Below are positions 36,811-45,429 of a stretch of 64,000 bases of DNA, one piece after another. Position numbers and translations under genes: made by a program. Every line of letters starts with the position of its first letter. Within the stretch, counting starts at the first letter, position 1. The notes under the pieces were generated by a model. That model searched no databases. It was not told where the DNA came from and worked only from the letters and a program-made list of their open reading frames with translations. The DNA lies in NCBI GenBank assembly GCA_016717855.1, contig JADKEV010000007.1:11001-75000 (forward strand), written 5' to 3'. This DNA is from Betaproteobacteria bacterium. GTDB lineage: Bacteria; Pseudomonadota; Gammaproteobacteria; Burkholderiales; Casimicrobiaceae.

Positions 36811-38139
36811 TCAGACGTACACGGGCACGAGGCACCGTTTGTGGTCTATGTGATGCTGGAATTCGTCGCGGTAGTGCTTGATGAACGCGCGCACCGGCAT
36901 CGCCGCGGCGTCGCCCAGCGCGCAGATCGTGCGGCCCTGGATGTTGTCGGCCAGCGAGTTCAGCAGGTCCAGGTCCTCGTTGCGGCCCTCGCCGTGCTCG
37001 ATCCGGTTGATCACGCGGTACAGCCAGCCGGTGCCTTCGCGGCACGGCGTGCATTGACCGCACGATTCTTCGTAGTAGAAATACGCCAGCCGCAACAGCG
37101 ACTTCACCATGCACCGCGTGTCGTCCATGATGATCACCGCGCCGGACCCGAGCATCGACCCGGCCTTGGCGATCGAGTCGTAGTCCATGTCGCATTCCAT
37201 CATGATGTCGCCGGGGACCACCGGCATCGACGATCCGCCGGGAATGCAGCCCTTCAGCTTCCGTCCGCCCCGCATGCCTCCCGCCATCTCGAGCAGCTTG
37301 GCGAACGGGGTACCCATGTTCACTTCGTAATTGCCGGGGCGCTCGACGTCGCCCGAGACCGAAAAGATCTTGGTGCCGCCGTTGTTCGGCTTGCCGAGGC
37401 GGAGATACGCCTCGCCGCCATGGTTGATGATCCATGGCACCGCGGCAAAGGTCTCCGTGTTGTTGATCGTGGTCGGCTTGCCATAGAGGCCGAACGACGC
37501 GGGGAACGGCGGCTTGAAGCGCGGCTGCCCCTTCTTGCCTTCCATCGATTCGAGCAGCGCGGTTTCCTCGCCGCAGATGTACGCGCCATAGCCGTGAAAC
37601 GCGTGCAGCTGGAACGAGAAATCGGAGCCCTGTATCCGGTCGCCGAGGTAGCCGGCCGCGCGCGCCTCGTCCAGCGCTTCCTCGAAGCGCTCGTAGGTGT
37701 CCCAGATCTCGCCGTGGATGTAGTTGTAGCCCACGGTGATGCCCATCGCGTAGGCGGCGATCGCCATGCCTTCGATGACGGAATGCGGGTTGTAGCGCAG
37801 GATGTCGCGATCCTTGAACGTGCCGGGCTCGCCTTCGTCGGAGTTGCAGACCAGGTACTTCTGGCCGGTGTACCCCTTCGGCATGAAGCTCCACTTGAGG
37901 CCTGCCGGAAAACCGGCGCCGCCGCGCCCGCGCAGCGCCGACGTCTTCATTTCGGCGATGATCTTCTCGGGCGGAACGTTTTCCGCGAGGATCTTCTTCA
38001 GCCCGTCGTAGCCGCCCCGCTTCAGGTAATCGGCCAGCCGCCAGTTGAGCCCGTCGATGTCCTTCATGATCTGCGCGTCGGGCCCGTAGGCGCCGGGGGC
38101 GAACGGCGGGGTCATCGGCGTAAAGGTCGCGGCGCTCAT
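36811..38139 (-). CDS. nuoF: NADH-quinone oxidoreductase subunit F
   Basis: NADH-binding subunit of complex I, 442 residues. The FMN site is GRGGAGFPAGLKWSFMP, the NADH region is GAYICGEETALLESMEGKKG, and the 4Fe-4S N3 cluster motif is ESCGQCTPCREG with its distal cysteine in ICALGDAA. ATG 38139 is the start (MSAATFTPMTPPFAPGA); the gene overlaps nuoE by four bases. Electrons enter the complex here from NADH. Confidence 0.97.
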   Translation of the reverse strand: MSAATFTPMTPPFAPGAYGPDAQIMKDIDGLNWRLADYLKRGGYDGLKKILAENVPPEKIIAEMKTSALRGRGGAGFPAGLKWSFMPKGYTGQKYLVCNSDEGEPGTFKDRDILRYNPHSVIEGMAIAAYAMGITVGYNYIHGEIWDTYERFEEALDEARAAGYLGDRIQGSDFSFQLHAFHGYGAYICGEETALLESMEGKKGQPRFKPPFPASFGLYGKPTTINNTETFAAVPWIINHGGEAYLRLGKPNNGGTKIFSVSGDVERPGNYEVNMGTPFAKLLEMAGGMRGGRKLKGCIPGGSSMPVVPGDIMMECDMDYDSIAKAGSMLGSGAVIIMDDTRCMVKSLLRLAYFYYEESCGQCTPCREGTGWLYRVINRIEHGEGRNEDLDLLNSLADNIQGRTICALGDAAAMPVRAFIKHYRDEFQHHIDHKRCLVPVYV

Positions 38140-38609
38140 TTGAGATCGTCCAGCAATTTGTCCAGCTTGTCGTTGCTCATCCAGCTGCACATCCGCTTGT
38201 TGTCGACCAGCAGAACCGGCGCGTCGCCGCAGGCGCCCATGCACTCGCCTTCCTTGAGCGTGAAGCGCCCGTCCGCGGTGGTCTCGTTGAATCCTATCCC
38301 CAGCCGGTTCTGCAGATGCGCCGCGGCATGCGTGCCGCCGGACAGCGCGCAAGGCAGATTGGTGCAGACGGTGAGCTTGTGGCGCCCCACGGGCTTCAGG
38401 TTGTACATCGCGTAGAACGACGCGACTTCGTAGACCGCAATGGGCGCCATCCCCAGGTACGCGGCGACGAAGTCCATTGTCTCGGTGGGCAACCAGCCCT
38501 TTTCATCCTGCGCCACAGCCAGCGCCGCCATCACCGCCGACTGTTTCTGGTCGGGCGGGAACTTGGCGACCTCGCGGTCGATTTTTTTCAGTGCTTCAGG
38601 GCTGAGCAT
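38136..38609 (-). CDS. nuoE: NADH-quinone oxidoreductase subunit E
   Basis: Small peripheral subunit with 2Fe-2S cluster N1a, 157 residues. The cluster ligands are in VCTNLPCALSGG and GECMGACGDAP, and the thioredoxin-like fold is typical. ATG 38609 (MLSPEALKKIDREVAKFP) is preferred on homology; a TTG at 38624 overlapping the nuoD stop would add five residues. Four-base overlap with nuoF. Confidence 0.95.
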   Translation of the reverse strand: MLSPEALKKIDREVAKFPPDQKQSAVMAALAVAQDEKGWLPTETMDFVAAYLGMAPIAVYEVASFYAMYNLKPVGRHKLTVCTNLPCALSGGTHAAAHLQNRLGIGFNETTADGRFTLKEGECMGACGDAPVLLVDNKRMCSWMSNDKLDKLLDDLK

Positions 38610-38620
38610 GGTGGTGTCTG

Positions 38621-39874
38621 TCAACGATCGATGTCGCCGAATACGATGTCCATGGTTCCGATGATGGCCACGACGTCAGCGATCATGTGGCCACGCGCCA
38701 TTTCGTCCATCGACGACAGGTGCGCGAAGCCCGGCGGGCGGAATTTCATGCGGTAAGGCTTGTTCGCGCCGTCGGAGATGATGTACACGCCGAACTCCCC
38801 CTTGGGGTGCTCGACCGCCGAGTAGGCCTCGCCCGGCGGCACGTGCATGCCTTCAGTGAAGAGCTTGAAGTGGTGGATCAGCTCTTCCATGTTGGTCTTC
38901 ATGTCCACACGCGACGGAGGCGCGATCTTGTGGTCATCGACGATCACCGGCCCCGGATGGTTGCGCAGCCATTCGACGCACTGGCGGATGATCCGGTTCG
39001 ACTGCCGCAGCTCCTCGACGCGGACGAGGTAGCGGTCGTAGCAATCGCCGTTGACGCCCACCGGAATGTCGAAGTCGAGCAGGTCGTAGACTTCGTACGG
39101 CTGCTTTTTGCGCAGGTCCCAGGGCACGCCGGAGCCGCGCAGCATCGGGCCGGTGAAGCCCAGCGCCATCGCGCGTTCGGGCGATACGACGCCGATCCCG
39201 ACCAGCCGCTGTTTCCAGATCCGGTTGTCGGTCAGCAGGGTCTCGTACTCGTCCACGTAAGCGGGGAACCGGTTGGTGAAGTCCTCGATGAAATCGAGCA
39301 GCGACCCCTGCCGGTTGGCGTTCATCTGCCGCATCGCCTTGGCGTTCCGCGTGATCTGCGCCGAGTATTGCGGCATCGTATCCGGAAGGTCGCGATAGAC
39401 ACCGCCCGGCCGGTAATACGCGGCATGCATGCGCGCGCCGGAAACCGCCTCGTACATGTCCAGCAGGTCTTCGCGTTCGCGAAACGCATAAAGGAAAATA
39501 GTCATCGCGCCCACGTCCAGCGCGTGCGAGCCCAGCCACAGCAGATGGTTCAGCAGCCGCGTGATCTCGTCGAACATCACGCGGATGTATTGCGCGCGAA
39601 GCGGGACCTCGATCTGCAACAGGTTTTCCACCGCCAGGCAGTATGCATGCTCGTTGCACATCATCGACATGTAATCCAGCCGGTCCAGGTACGGGAGCGA
39701 CTGCAGGTATGTCTTGTGCTCGGCCAGCTTCTCCGTCGCCCGGTGCAGCAACCCGACGTGCGGATCAGCGCGCTGGACGACTTCGCCATCGAGCTCCAGC
39801 ACCAGCCGCAGGACCCCATGCGCAGCGGGATGCTGTGGGCCAAAATTCATCGTGTAGTTCTTGATTTCGGCCAT
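38621..39874 (-). CDS. nuoD: NADH-quinone oxidoreductase subunit D
   Basis: Peripheral 49-kDa-type subunit of complex I, 417 residues, related to [NiFe] hydrogenase large subunit but without its metal. It forms the quinone head-group site with nuoB. Conserved segments: NFGPQHPAAHGVLRLVLEL, GLLHRATEKLAEHKTY and RAPGFAHL-like PPGFAHLSSMDEM. Separated from nuoC by two bases. Confidence 0.97.
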   Translation of the reverse strand: MAEIKNYTMNFGPQHPAAHGVLRLVLELDGEVVQRADPHVGLLHRATEKLAEHKTYLQSLPYLDRLDYMSMMCNEHAYCLAVENLLQIEVPLRAQYIRVMFDEITRLLNHLLWLGSHALDVGAMTIFLYAFREREDLLDMYEAVSGARMHAAYYRPGGVYRDLPDTMPQYSAQITRNAKAMRQMNANRQGSLLDFIEDFTNRFPAYVDEYETLLTDNRIWKQRLVGIGVVSPERAMALGFTGPMLRGSGVPWDLRKKQPYEVYDLLDFDIPVGVNGDCYDRYLVRVEELRQSNRIIRQCVEWLRNHPGPVIVDDHKIAPPSRVDMKTNMEELIHHFKLFTEGMHVPPGEAYSAVEHPKGEFGVYIISDGANKPYRMKFRPPGFAHLSSMDEMARGHMIADVVAIIGTMDIVFGDIDR

Positions 39875-39876
39875 GA

Positions 39877-40476
39877 TCAGTGTCCCGCGTACTTTTCTTC
39901 GCGGATGATCCGCGGCGTGACTTCACGCGGTTCGATGGTCACGGGCTGGTAGATCACGCGCTTCTGTTCCGGGTCGTAGCGCATCTCGACGTGGCCGGCC
40001 AGCGGAAAGTCTTTGCGGAACGGATGCCCGATGAAGCCGTAATCGGTCAGGATCCGGCGCAGGTCAGGATGCCCCTCGAACATGATGCCGAACAGGTCGA
40101 AGGCCTCGCGCTCGAACCAGTTCGCGCTCGGCCAGATATCGACCACCGAGGCGAGCACCGGAAAGTCGTCGTCAGGCGCGAACGACCGAACGCGCAGCCT
40201 GCGGTTGTGTGCGAGCGAAACCAGATGATAGACGGCGGCGAAGCGTCGCCCCGGCGCGCAGTCCTGGTCCCCGTACTGCGAATAGTCGACGCCGCAGACA
40301 TCGACGAGGGTCGCGAAACGAAGCGCGGGATGATCGCGGAGCGTGCGCATGACGCCGGACAGGCCGGCGGCGCCGGTGACCAGCGTCGTCTCGCCGAGCG
40401 CCTGCGTGACGGCGCCAGCCCCGGCGCCGAGGACTTCCTGCAGCGCTGCGGCCAGATTTTCGGAACGTTGCGACAT
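39877..40476 (-). CDS. nuoC: NADH-quinone oxidoreductase subunit C
   Basis: Peripheral 30-kDa-type subunit of complex I, 199 residues, separate from nuoD (fused in some gammaproteobacteria). The family blocks LVDVCGVDYSQYG, VVDIWPSANWFEREAFDLFG and ILTDYGFIGHPFRKDFPL are clear. Stabilises the NuoB-NuoD quinone module. Twenty-one bases downstream of nuoB. Confidence 0.96.
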   Translation of the reverse strand: MSQRSENLAAALQEVLGAGAGAVTQALGETTLVTGAAGLSGVMRTLRDHPALRFATLVDVCGVDYSQYGDQDCAPGRRFAAVYHLVSLAHNRRLRVRSFAPDDDFPVLASVVDIWPSANWFEREAFDLFGIMFEGHPDLRRILTDYGFIGHPFRKDFPLAGHVEMRYDPEQKRVIYQPVTIEPREVTPRIIREEKYAGH

Positions 40477-40497
40477 GAGGGTATTTTCCGTCTGCGA

Positions 40498-40980
40498 TCA
40501 GCGAGCGATGGTATTGGTGCGGCGGATCTTGTTCTGCAGCTGCAGAATCCCGTACAGCAACGCTTCGGCGGTCGGCGGGCAGCCCGGGACGTACACGTCG
40601 ACCGGAACGATCCGGTCGCAACCGCGCACTACGGAGTACGAATAGTGGTAGTACCCGCCGCCGTTGGCGCAGGAGCCCATCGAAATCACCCACCGGGGTT
40701 CCGCCATCTGGTCGTAGACCTTGCGCATCGCCGGCGCCATCTTGTTGCACAGCGTGCCGGCGACGATCATCACGTCGGACTGCCGCGGGCTCGGGCGGAA
40801 CACGATGCCGAAACGGTCGAGGTCGTAGCGGGACGCGCCGCAATGCATCATCTCCACGGCGCAGCAGGCAAGGCCGAAGCTCATCGGCCACATCGAGCCG
40901 TTGCGCGACCAGTTGATCAGGCCGTCCACCGTCGCCGTGACGAACCCCTTGTCCGAAATGCCTTCTGCCATGTTGCCCAT
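40498..40980 (-). CDS. nuoB: NADH-quinone oxidoreductase subunit B
   Basis: Peripheral subunit that holds the terminal cluster N2, 160 residues. The tandem cysteine motif GLACCAVEMMHCGASRYD and the later GSCANGG and YVPGCPP cysteines are the N2 ligands; this cluster passes electrons to quinone. ATG 40980 (MGNMAEGISDKGF) is the start; translation upstream of it is antisense-like. Confidence 0.97.
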   Translation of the reverse strand: MGNMAEGISDKGFVTATVDGLINWSRNGSMWPMSFGLACCAVEMMHCGASRYDLDRFGIVFRPSPRQSDVMIVAGTLCNKMAPAMRKVYDQMAEPRWVISMGSCANGGGYYHYSYSVVRGCDRIVPVDVYVPGCPPTAEALLYGILQLQNKIRRTNTIAR

Positions 40981-41027
40981 GTGTGTCTCGTTGTGCCGTG
41001 AGAGCGCGTACCGGGTCGCCGGCGCCG

Positions 41028-41396
41028 CTATTCCCAGTCCAACGCTCCCTTTTTCCATTCGTAAATGAAACCGACCACGAGGATGGCGAGAAACACCATC
41101 ATCGACATGAAGCCGAACATCCCGATGTCCTGGAGGGCGACAGCCCACGGAAACAGGAAGGCGATCTCCAGATCGAAGAGTATGAAAAGGATCGCGACGA
41201 GGTAGTAGCGGACATCGAATTTCATCCGCGCGTCTTCGAATGCCTCGAACCCGCACTCGTACGGCGAGAGCTTGGCTGAATTCGGCCGGTCGACGCCGAT
41301 CAGGTTCGTGGCGACCTTGCCGACGACGGTGAGCATGGCGCCGAACCCTAGACCGACAAGGATGAAAAGCAGGACTGGAAAGTAGTTGGTCAGCAT
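41028..41396 (-). CDS. nuoA: NADH-quinone oxidoreductase subunit A
   Basis: Small membrane subunit of complex I, 122 residues with three helices. The conserved loop YECGFEAFEDARMKFDVRYYL and the FDLEIAFLFPWAV helix are diagnostic. ATG 41396 begins MLTNYFPVLLFILVG. First nuo gene, 81 bases after tRNA-Leu; no separate promoter is visible, so it is likely transcribed from the tpiA promoter. Confidence 0.97.
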   Translation of the reverse strand: MLTNYFPVLLFILVGLGFGAMLTVVGKVATNLIGVDRPNSAKLSPYECGFEAFEDARMKFDVRYYLVAILFILFDLEIAFLFPWAVALQDIGMFGFMSMMVFLAILVVGFIYEWKKGALDWE

Positions 41397-41477
41397 CGCC
41401 TTCTTCTCGCGGCCGCCATCGGCCGCACTGATTCCATGTTCTTCCGTGCGCACGAATGCCACTGCAACGCTTGCTGC

Positions 41478-41562
41478 TGGTGCCGTCGGGGAGACTCGAA
41501 CTCCCACGGGTTGCCCCACTACCCCCTCAAAGTAGCGTGTCTACCAATTCCACCACGACGGC
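41478..41562 (-). tRNA. tRNA-Leu (anticodon GAG)
   Basis: Read on the minus strand, an 85-nt cloverleaf starts GCCGTCG and ends CGACGGC-A-CCA. The D arm contains GGAATTGGTAGACA, the anticodon stem-loop is CTACT-TTGAGGG-GGTAG with anticodon GAG, a long variable arm (typical of leucine) follows, and the T arm contains GTTCGAGTC. The 3' CCA is encoded. It lies between secG and nuoA, a layout I know from other Betaproteobacteria; it must be cut out of a shared transcript. Confidence 0.97.
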
Positions 41563-41619
41563 AACACAAAACACTTCTGATACTGCGAACCCGGCACCGC
41601 AGCAGCCGTATTCAAGGGA

Positions 41620-42003
41620 CTACTTCGGAATCTCCCCGCTCTTGGTCCCGCCGTCGGCCGGGGCCGGAGCCGGAGGCTGCACGGGAACCGCGGGAATGCC
41701 ACCCGGCACTTCCTTGGCGTCGCCCGCGGGCGCCGACTTCAAAACGCTATCGAGCACGCCCTTTGGCGCCGACTTGTGCGCATACACGTAGGTCAGCACC
41801 AGGCTCGAGGCGAAGAAGACGGTCGCCAGGATCGCGGTGGTGCGGCTGAGAAAATTCGCCGAACCGGATGCCCCGAACAGGCTGCCGGAGGAGCCGCTGC
41901 CGAACGAGGCGCCCATGTCGGCGCCCTTGCCATGCTGCAAGAGCACCAGCGCAATGATCGCCGTGGCGATGATCACATGAATTACAAGCAATATTACTTC
42001 CAC
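41620..42003 (-). CDS. secG: Preprotein translocase subunit SecG
   Basis: Small subunit of the SecYEG protein-export channel, 127 residues. Two membrane helices (ILLVIHVIIATAIIALVLLQ and FLSRTTAILATVFFASSLVL) flank the conserved loop GKGADMGASFGSGSSGSLFG. The C-terminal 45 residues are Pro/Ala-rich, as in other betaproteobacterial SecG. Lies 14 bases after tpiA. Confidence 0.95.
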   Translation of the reverse strand: MEVILLVIHVIIATAIIALVLLQHGKGADMGASFGSGSSGSLFGASGSANFLSRTTAILATVFFASSLVLTYVYAHKSAPKGVLDSVLKSAPAGDAKEVPGGIPAVPVQPPAPAPADGGTKSGEIPK

Positions 42004-42017
42004 ACTGACCCCTAGGC

Positions 42018-42767
42018 TTACGGCCCCGCGGCGAGTTCGCCGCAGATCGCCAAAAATTCAACTGCATTCAAAGACGCGCCGCCGACCAGACCGCCGTCGA
42101 TATCGGCGCAGGCAAATAGCTTTCCGGCATTGTCCGCCTTGACGCTTCCCCCATACAACAATGTCACATCTCCCGCCGCCTGGCCAGCCTCGCCGAGGCG
42201 CTCGCGCAACATCCGATGCACGTCCTGCGCCTGCTCGGGTGATGCCGTGCGGCCCGTCCCGATTGCCCAGACCGGCTCGTAGGCCACGACCGTCCGGGCT
42301 ATGTCGCCGCCCAATCTGGCGATCGCCGCATCCAGTTGCGCCAGCACCACTTCCGCCGTCCGCTCGGCTTCACGCTCCGCCAGAGTCTCGCCGACGCAAA
42401 TGATGGGCGTCAATCCAGCCCCAAGCGCGGCCTCCGCCTTTTGCGCCACCAACTCGCTCGATTCGCCGTGATACTGCCGGCGTTCCGAGTGCCCTGCCAG
42501 GACAAAGCGGCAACCGAAATCGTGCAGCATGCCCGCCGATACTTCGCCCGTATAAGCCCCCTGCCGGTGGGCGCTGACATCCTGCGCGCCCCACGCGACG
42601 CGGCTTGCGCCCAACAAGTCCCGAGCCTGTTACAGGTACGGAAACGGAACGCAAACAACGACTTGCCCGGTGCCTCCCGCGCCTTTGGCCAGCGCTCGCA
42701 GCAGATCCGCGTTCGCCGCGCTGCCGCCGTTCATTTTCCAGTTTCCAACAACCAAACGACGCGGCAT
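42018..42767 (-). pseudogene. tpiA: Triosephosphate isomerase, interrupted by an in-frame TAA
   Basis: Glycolytic enzyme that interconverts dihydroxyacetone phosphate and glyceraldehyde 3-phosphate. All family motifs are present in one frame from ATG 42767: NWKMNG (Asn, Lys of the active site), GHSERR (catalytic His), YEPVWAIGTG (catalytic Glu) and YGGSVKADN (phosphate loop); length 249 codons is normal. However, codon 46, after VCVPFPYL, is TAA (42632-42630), followed in the same frame by QARDLLGAS. As written, translation stops there; restart downstream would lose the Asn/Lys motif. It is either a true nonsense mutation or an error. Confidence 0.9.
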
Positions 42768-42802
42768 CAAAGTTCCGGATCCGGGATTTCCCAAAGCAAC
42801 GA

Positions 42803-42832
42803 ATTGTACCGCGCGGCACCTCCGAGGGTCAA
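42803..42832 (-). promoter_or_regulatory. Sigma70-type promoter upstream of tpiA-secG-tRNA-Leu-nuo
   Basis: On the minus strand TTGACC (42832-42827) and TACAAT (42808-42803) are 18 bases apart, five of six matches to each consensus box. Transcription would begin about 29 bases before the tpiA start. It is the best promoter found before the 16-kb nuo block and is probably its main one. Confidence 0.7.
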
Positions 42833-42968
42833 ACCGATGTACGGGTGAATTGATCCAGAGCAAATGTCGGCGAAAGCGTTGCGCGCCTGTTGTTCACGGC
42901 GCCGCACCCGTGGCAGTCGGGGAATCTTCTATAATCGCCGGCGAGGATCCGGTCCCGGGGAGATTGTG

Positions 42969-43535
42969 GTGCAAGAATCGTCGAAGTGTATTCTGCCCGC
43001 GGCCGGTGCCCGCGGTGGCGATTCGTTGACGGAGCTTCCCCGCCCGGCGAGTGCGTTCCCGCAGGGAAGGATCAACGACCTCGGTGGCCTGCGCTCGATC
43101 CTGCGCGAATCCAGGACCATCGCGGTCGTTGGACTATCGGCAAACTGGCACCGGCCCAGCTACTTCGCGGCGAAGTACATGCAGGATCACGGCTACAGGA
43201 TCATCCCGGTCAACCCGAACTATCCGGAAGTCCTGGGCCAGCAGTCGTTTCCGTCGCTGGCCGCAATCGGCGAGCCCGTCGACATCGTCGATTGCTTTCG
43301 CCGCAGCGAAGAAATGGAGCCGATCGCGCGCGCGGCCGTGGCGATCCACGCCCGCGTGCTTTGGATGCAGCTCGGCGTCGTCAACGAGCAGGCGCTGCGC
43401 ATCGCGGCCGACGCCGGGCTCGCGGTCGTGATGGACCGCTGCGTGAAAATCGAGCATGCGCGGCTGATGGGCGGGCTCAACTGGGCTGGTGTCAACACAG
43501 GGGTCATTTCCGCGAAGCGGCCCGGCCGATCATGA
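42969..43535 (+). CDS. CoA-binding domain protein (YccU-like)
   Basis: Predicted cytoplasmic protein of 188 residues with a Rossmann-type CoA-binding domain over about 45-160 (TIAVVGLSANWHRPSYFAAK, YRIIPVNPNYPEVLGQ, VDIVDCFRRSEEM, VLWMQLGVVNEQAL). These proteins resemble the CoA-binding part of acyl-CoA synthetases but lack the ligase domain; their exact role is not known. GTG 42969 is chosen because GGGGAG ends 6 bases upstream; a GTG three bases earlier is possible. A TATAAT at 42930-42935, with no clear -35, may be its promoter. Its stop overlaps the metY start (ATGA). Confidence 0.82.
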   Translation: MQESSKCILPAAGARGGDSLTELPRPASAFPQGRINDLGGLRSILRESRTIAVVGLSANWHRPSYFAAKYMQDHGYRIIPVNPNYPEVLGQQSFPSLAAIGEPVDIVDCFRRSEEMEPIARAAVAIHARVLWMQLGVVNEQALRIAADAGLAVVMDRCVKIEHARLMGGLNWAGVNTGVISAKRPGRS

Positions 43536-44818
43536 GCGACCGGACCTTCGGCTTCGGCACCCTTTGCCTGCACGCGGGGCAGATTCCCGATGCGGCGACA
43601 GGCGCCCGCGCGGTGCCGATCTACCAGACCACGTCGTATGTCTTCGACAACGCCGATCATGCGGCCAGTCTTTTCAACCTGCAGACCTTTGGCAATGTCT
43701 ATACGCGACTGTCGAATCCGACCACGGCGGCGCTGGAAGAGCGCGTGGCCGCGCTCGAGGGTGGTCGCGCGGCGCTGGCGGTCGCCTCCGGCATGGCCGC
43801 GCAGATGGCCGCCCTGCTCACGCTGTGCCGGCAAGGCGATCACATCGTTGCCGCCCGCACGCTCTACGGCGGCACCTATTCACAGCTGGCGGTGACGTTT
43901 TCCCAGTTCGGAATCGACTGCACCTTCGTCGACGCGGACCGGCCGGAAGAGTTCGAGCAGGCGATCCGGCCGAACACCAAGTGCCTGTATGCCGAGACCG
44001 TCGCGAATCCCCAGCTAAACGTTCTGGACATTCGCGCCGTCGCCGACGCGGCCCACCGGCACGATCTGCCGCTGATCATCGACAACACGCTCGCCTCCCC
44101 TTACCTGTGCCGGCCGTTCGAACATGGCGCGGACATCGTCGTGCACTCTGCGACCAAGTACATCGGCGGCCACGGCACGAGCATGGGCGGCGTCGTCGTC
44201 GAGTCCGGCAAGTTTCCGTGGGACAACGGGAAATTTCCGCAGATGACCGAACCGTCGGCCGGCTATCACGGCGTGCGCTTTTTCGAAACGTTCGGCGACT
44301 TCGGCTTCACGATGAAAATGCGGATGGAGATCGTGCGCACGCTGGGGCCCACGATTTCCCCGTTCAATTCGTTCCTGCTGCTGCAGGGGCTGGAAACCCT
44401 GCATCTGCGCATGCCCCGCCACTGCGAAAACGCCCTGCGGGTTGCCCAGTACCTGGGGAACCATCCGCTGGTCGCGTGGGTCAACTATCCCGGACTGCCC
44501 TCCAGTCCCTATCACGCGCTTGCGCTGCGCTACCTGCCGCGCGGCGCCGGCGCCATCATCTCATTCGGAATCAAGGGCACCTTGCAGGCCGGAGTGAAAT
44601 TCATCGAGGCGTGCCAGTTCCTGAGCCACCTCGCCAACGTGGGTGACGCCAAGACCCTGGTGATCCATCCGGCGTCTACAACGCATCGCCAGCTCGATGC
44701 CGCGCAACAGCTTGCGGCGGGAGTGCAGCCCGAGATGATCCGGCTCTCGATCGGCCTGGAAGACATCGACGACATCCTCTGGGATATCGACCAAGCGCTG
44801 GCCGCGGCCGGCGGGTGA
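43532..44818 (+). CDS. metY: O-acetylhomoserine sulfhydrylase (Cys/Met metabolism PLP enzyme)
   Basis: PLP enzyme of 428 residues that makes homocysteine from O-acetylhomoserine and sulfide in methionine synthesis. The N-terminus FGTLCLHAGQIPDAATGARA and PIYQTTSYVFDNADHAASLF is typical; the PLP lysine is in HSATKYIGGHGTSMGG. The long FPWDNGKFPQMTEPSAGYHG loop separates MetY from the shorter cystathionine enzymes. Overlap of four bases with the CoA-binding gene suggests coupled expression. O-succinylhomoserine sulfhydrylase is a less likely alternative. Confidence 0.92.
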   Translation: MSDRTFGFGTLCLHAGQIPDAATGARAVPIYQTTSYVFDNADHAASLFNLQTFGNVYTRLSNPTTAALEERVAALEGGRAALAVASGMAAQMAALLTLCRQGDHIVAARTLYGGTYSQLAVTFSQFGIDCTFVDADRPEEFEQAIRPNTKCLYAETVANPQLNVLDIRAVADAAHRHDLPLIIDNTLASPYLCRPFEHGADIVVHSATKYIGGHGTSMGGVVVESGKFPWDNGKFPQMTEPSAGYHGVRFFETFGDFGFTMKMRMEIVRTLGPTISPFNSFLLLQGLETLHLRMPRHCENALRVAQYLGNHPLVAWVNYPGLPSSPYHALALRYLPRGAGAIISFGIKGTLQAGVKFIEACQFLSHLANVGDAKTLVIHPASTTHRQLDAAQQLAAGVQPEMIRLSIGLEDIDDILWDIDQALAAAGG

Positions 44819-44863
44819 TCACGGCACCCCCGGCAACCCAGCAGGCACTCAGGCACTGATCAC

Positions 44864-45391
44864 ATGCTCAACTGGCTTCCCTCCCGCCGCGCCGGCTATT
44901 TTCTCGCCTTCACAATCTGCGCCGCACTCATGTCCTACGCCTTGTACCTGCAGTACGCGCTGGACCTCGAACCCTGCCCGCTTTGCATGTTCCAGCGCGT
45001 GGCCCTGGTGGCGATGGGAGTCGTGTTCCTGATCGCAACGGTGCACGGGCCACAGCGGACCGGAGCGTGGATCTATGGCGTCGTGCAATTAGTGGTCGGC
45101 GGTGCGGGAGTCGGACTCGCCTTGCGTCACCTGTGGCTGCAAAGCCTGCCGCCCGATCAGGTGCCGGCGTGCGGGATGGGCATCGGCTACATGCTGGAAA
45201 CCCTGCCGTTTTTCGACGTGATCCAGCGCACGCTCAAAGGCAGCGGCGAGTGCGCGAAAGTGGATCTGGTGCTGGGCTTGTCGATACCGGCATGGACGCT
45301 TGGGCTGTTCCTGCTGCTGATCCTCTGGTCGCTGCTCCTCGCGGCCCGCCCGCGGACGGACCTGATTCGGGCGACCCCGCGGCCCCGGTGA
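44864..45391 (+). CDS. dsbB: Disulfide bond formation protein DsbB
   Basis: Inner-membrane protein of 175 residues that reoxidises periplasmic DsbA and passes electrons to quinone. Four membrane helices are seen. The first redox pair is in LEPCPLCMFQR and the second pair is formed by VPACGMGIGYML and SGECAKVDLVLGLS, both in periplasmic loops. Forty-five bases after metY; no terminator separates them. Confidence 0.93.
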   Translation: MLNWLPSRRAGYFLAFTICAALMSYALYLQYALDLEPCPLCMFQRVALVAMGVVFLIATVHGPQRTGAWIYGVVQLVVGGAGVGLALRHLWLQSLPPDQVPACGMGIGYMLETLPFFDVIQRTLKGSGECAKVDLVLGLSIPAWTLGLFLLLILWSLLLAARPRTDLIRATPRPR

Positions 45392-45429
45392 CCGCCGGGT
45401 CTTCGCACCCCGGCAATGACAATCACCCG

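Noticed and set aside
42630..42632. Recoding of the tpiA stop as selenocysteine or pyrrolysine
   Set aside because: These use TGA or TAG, not TAA, and no recoding element is visible; the site is not a catalytic residue.
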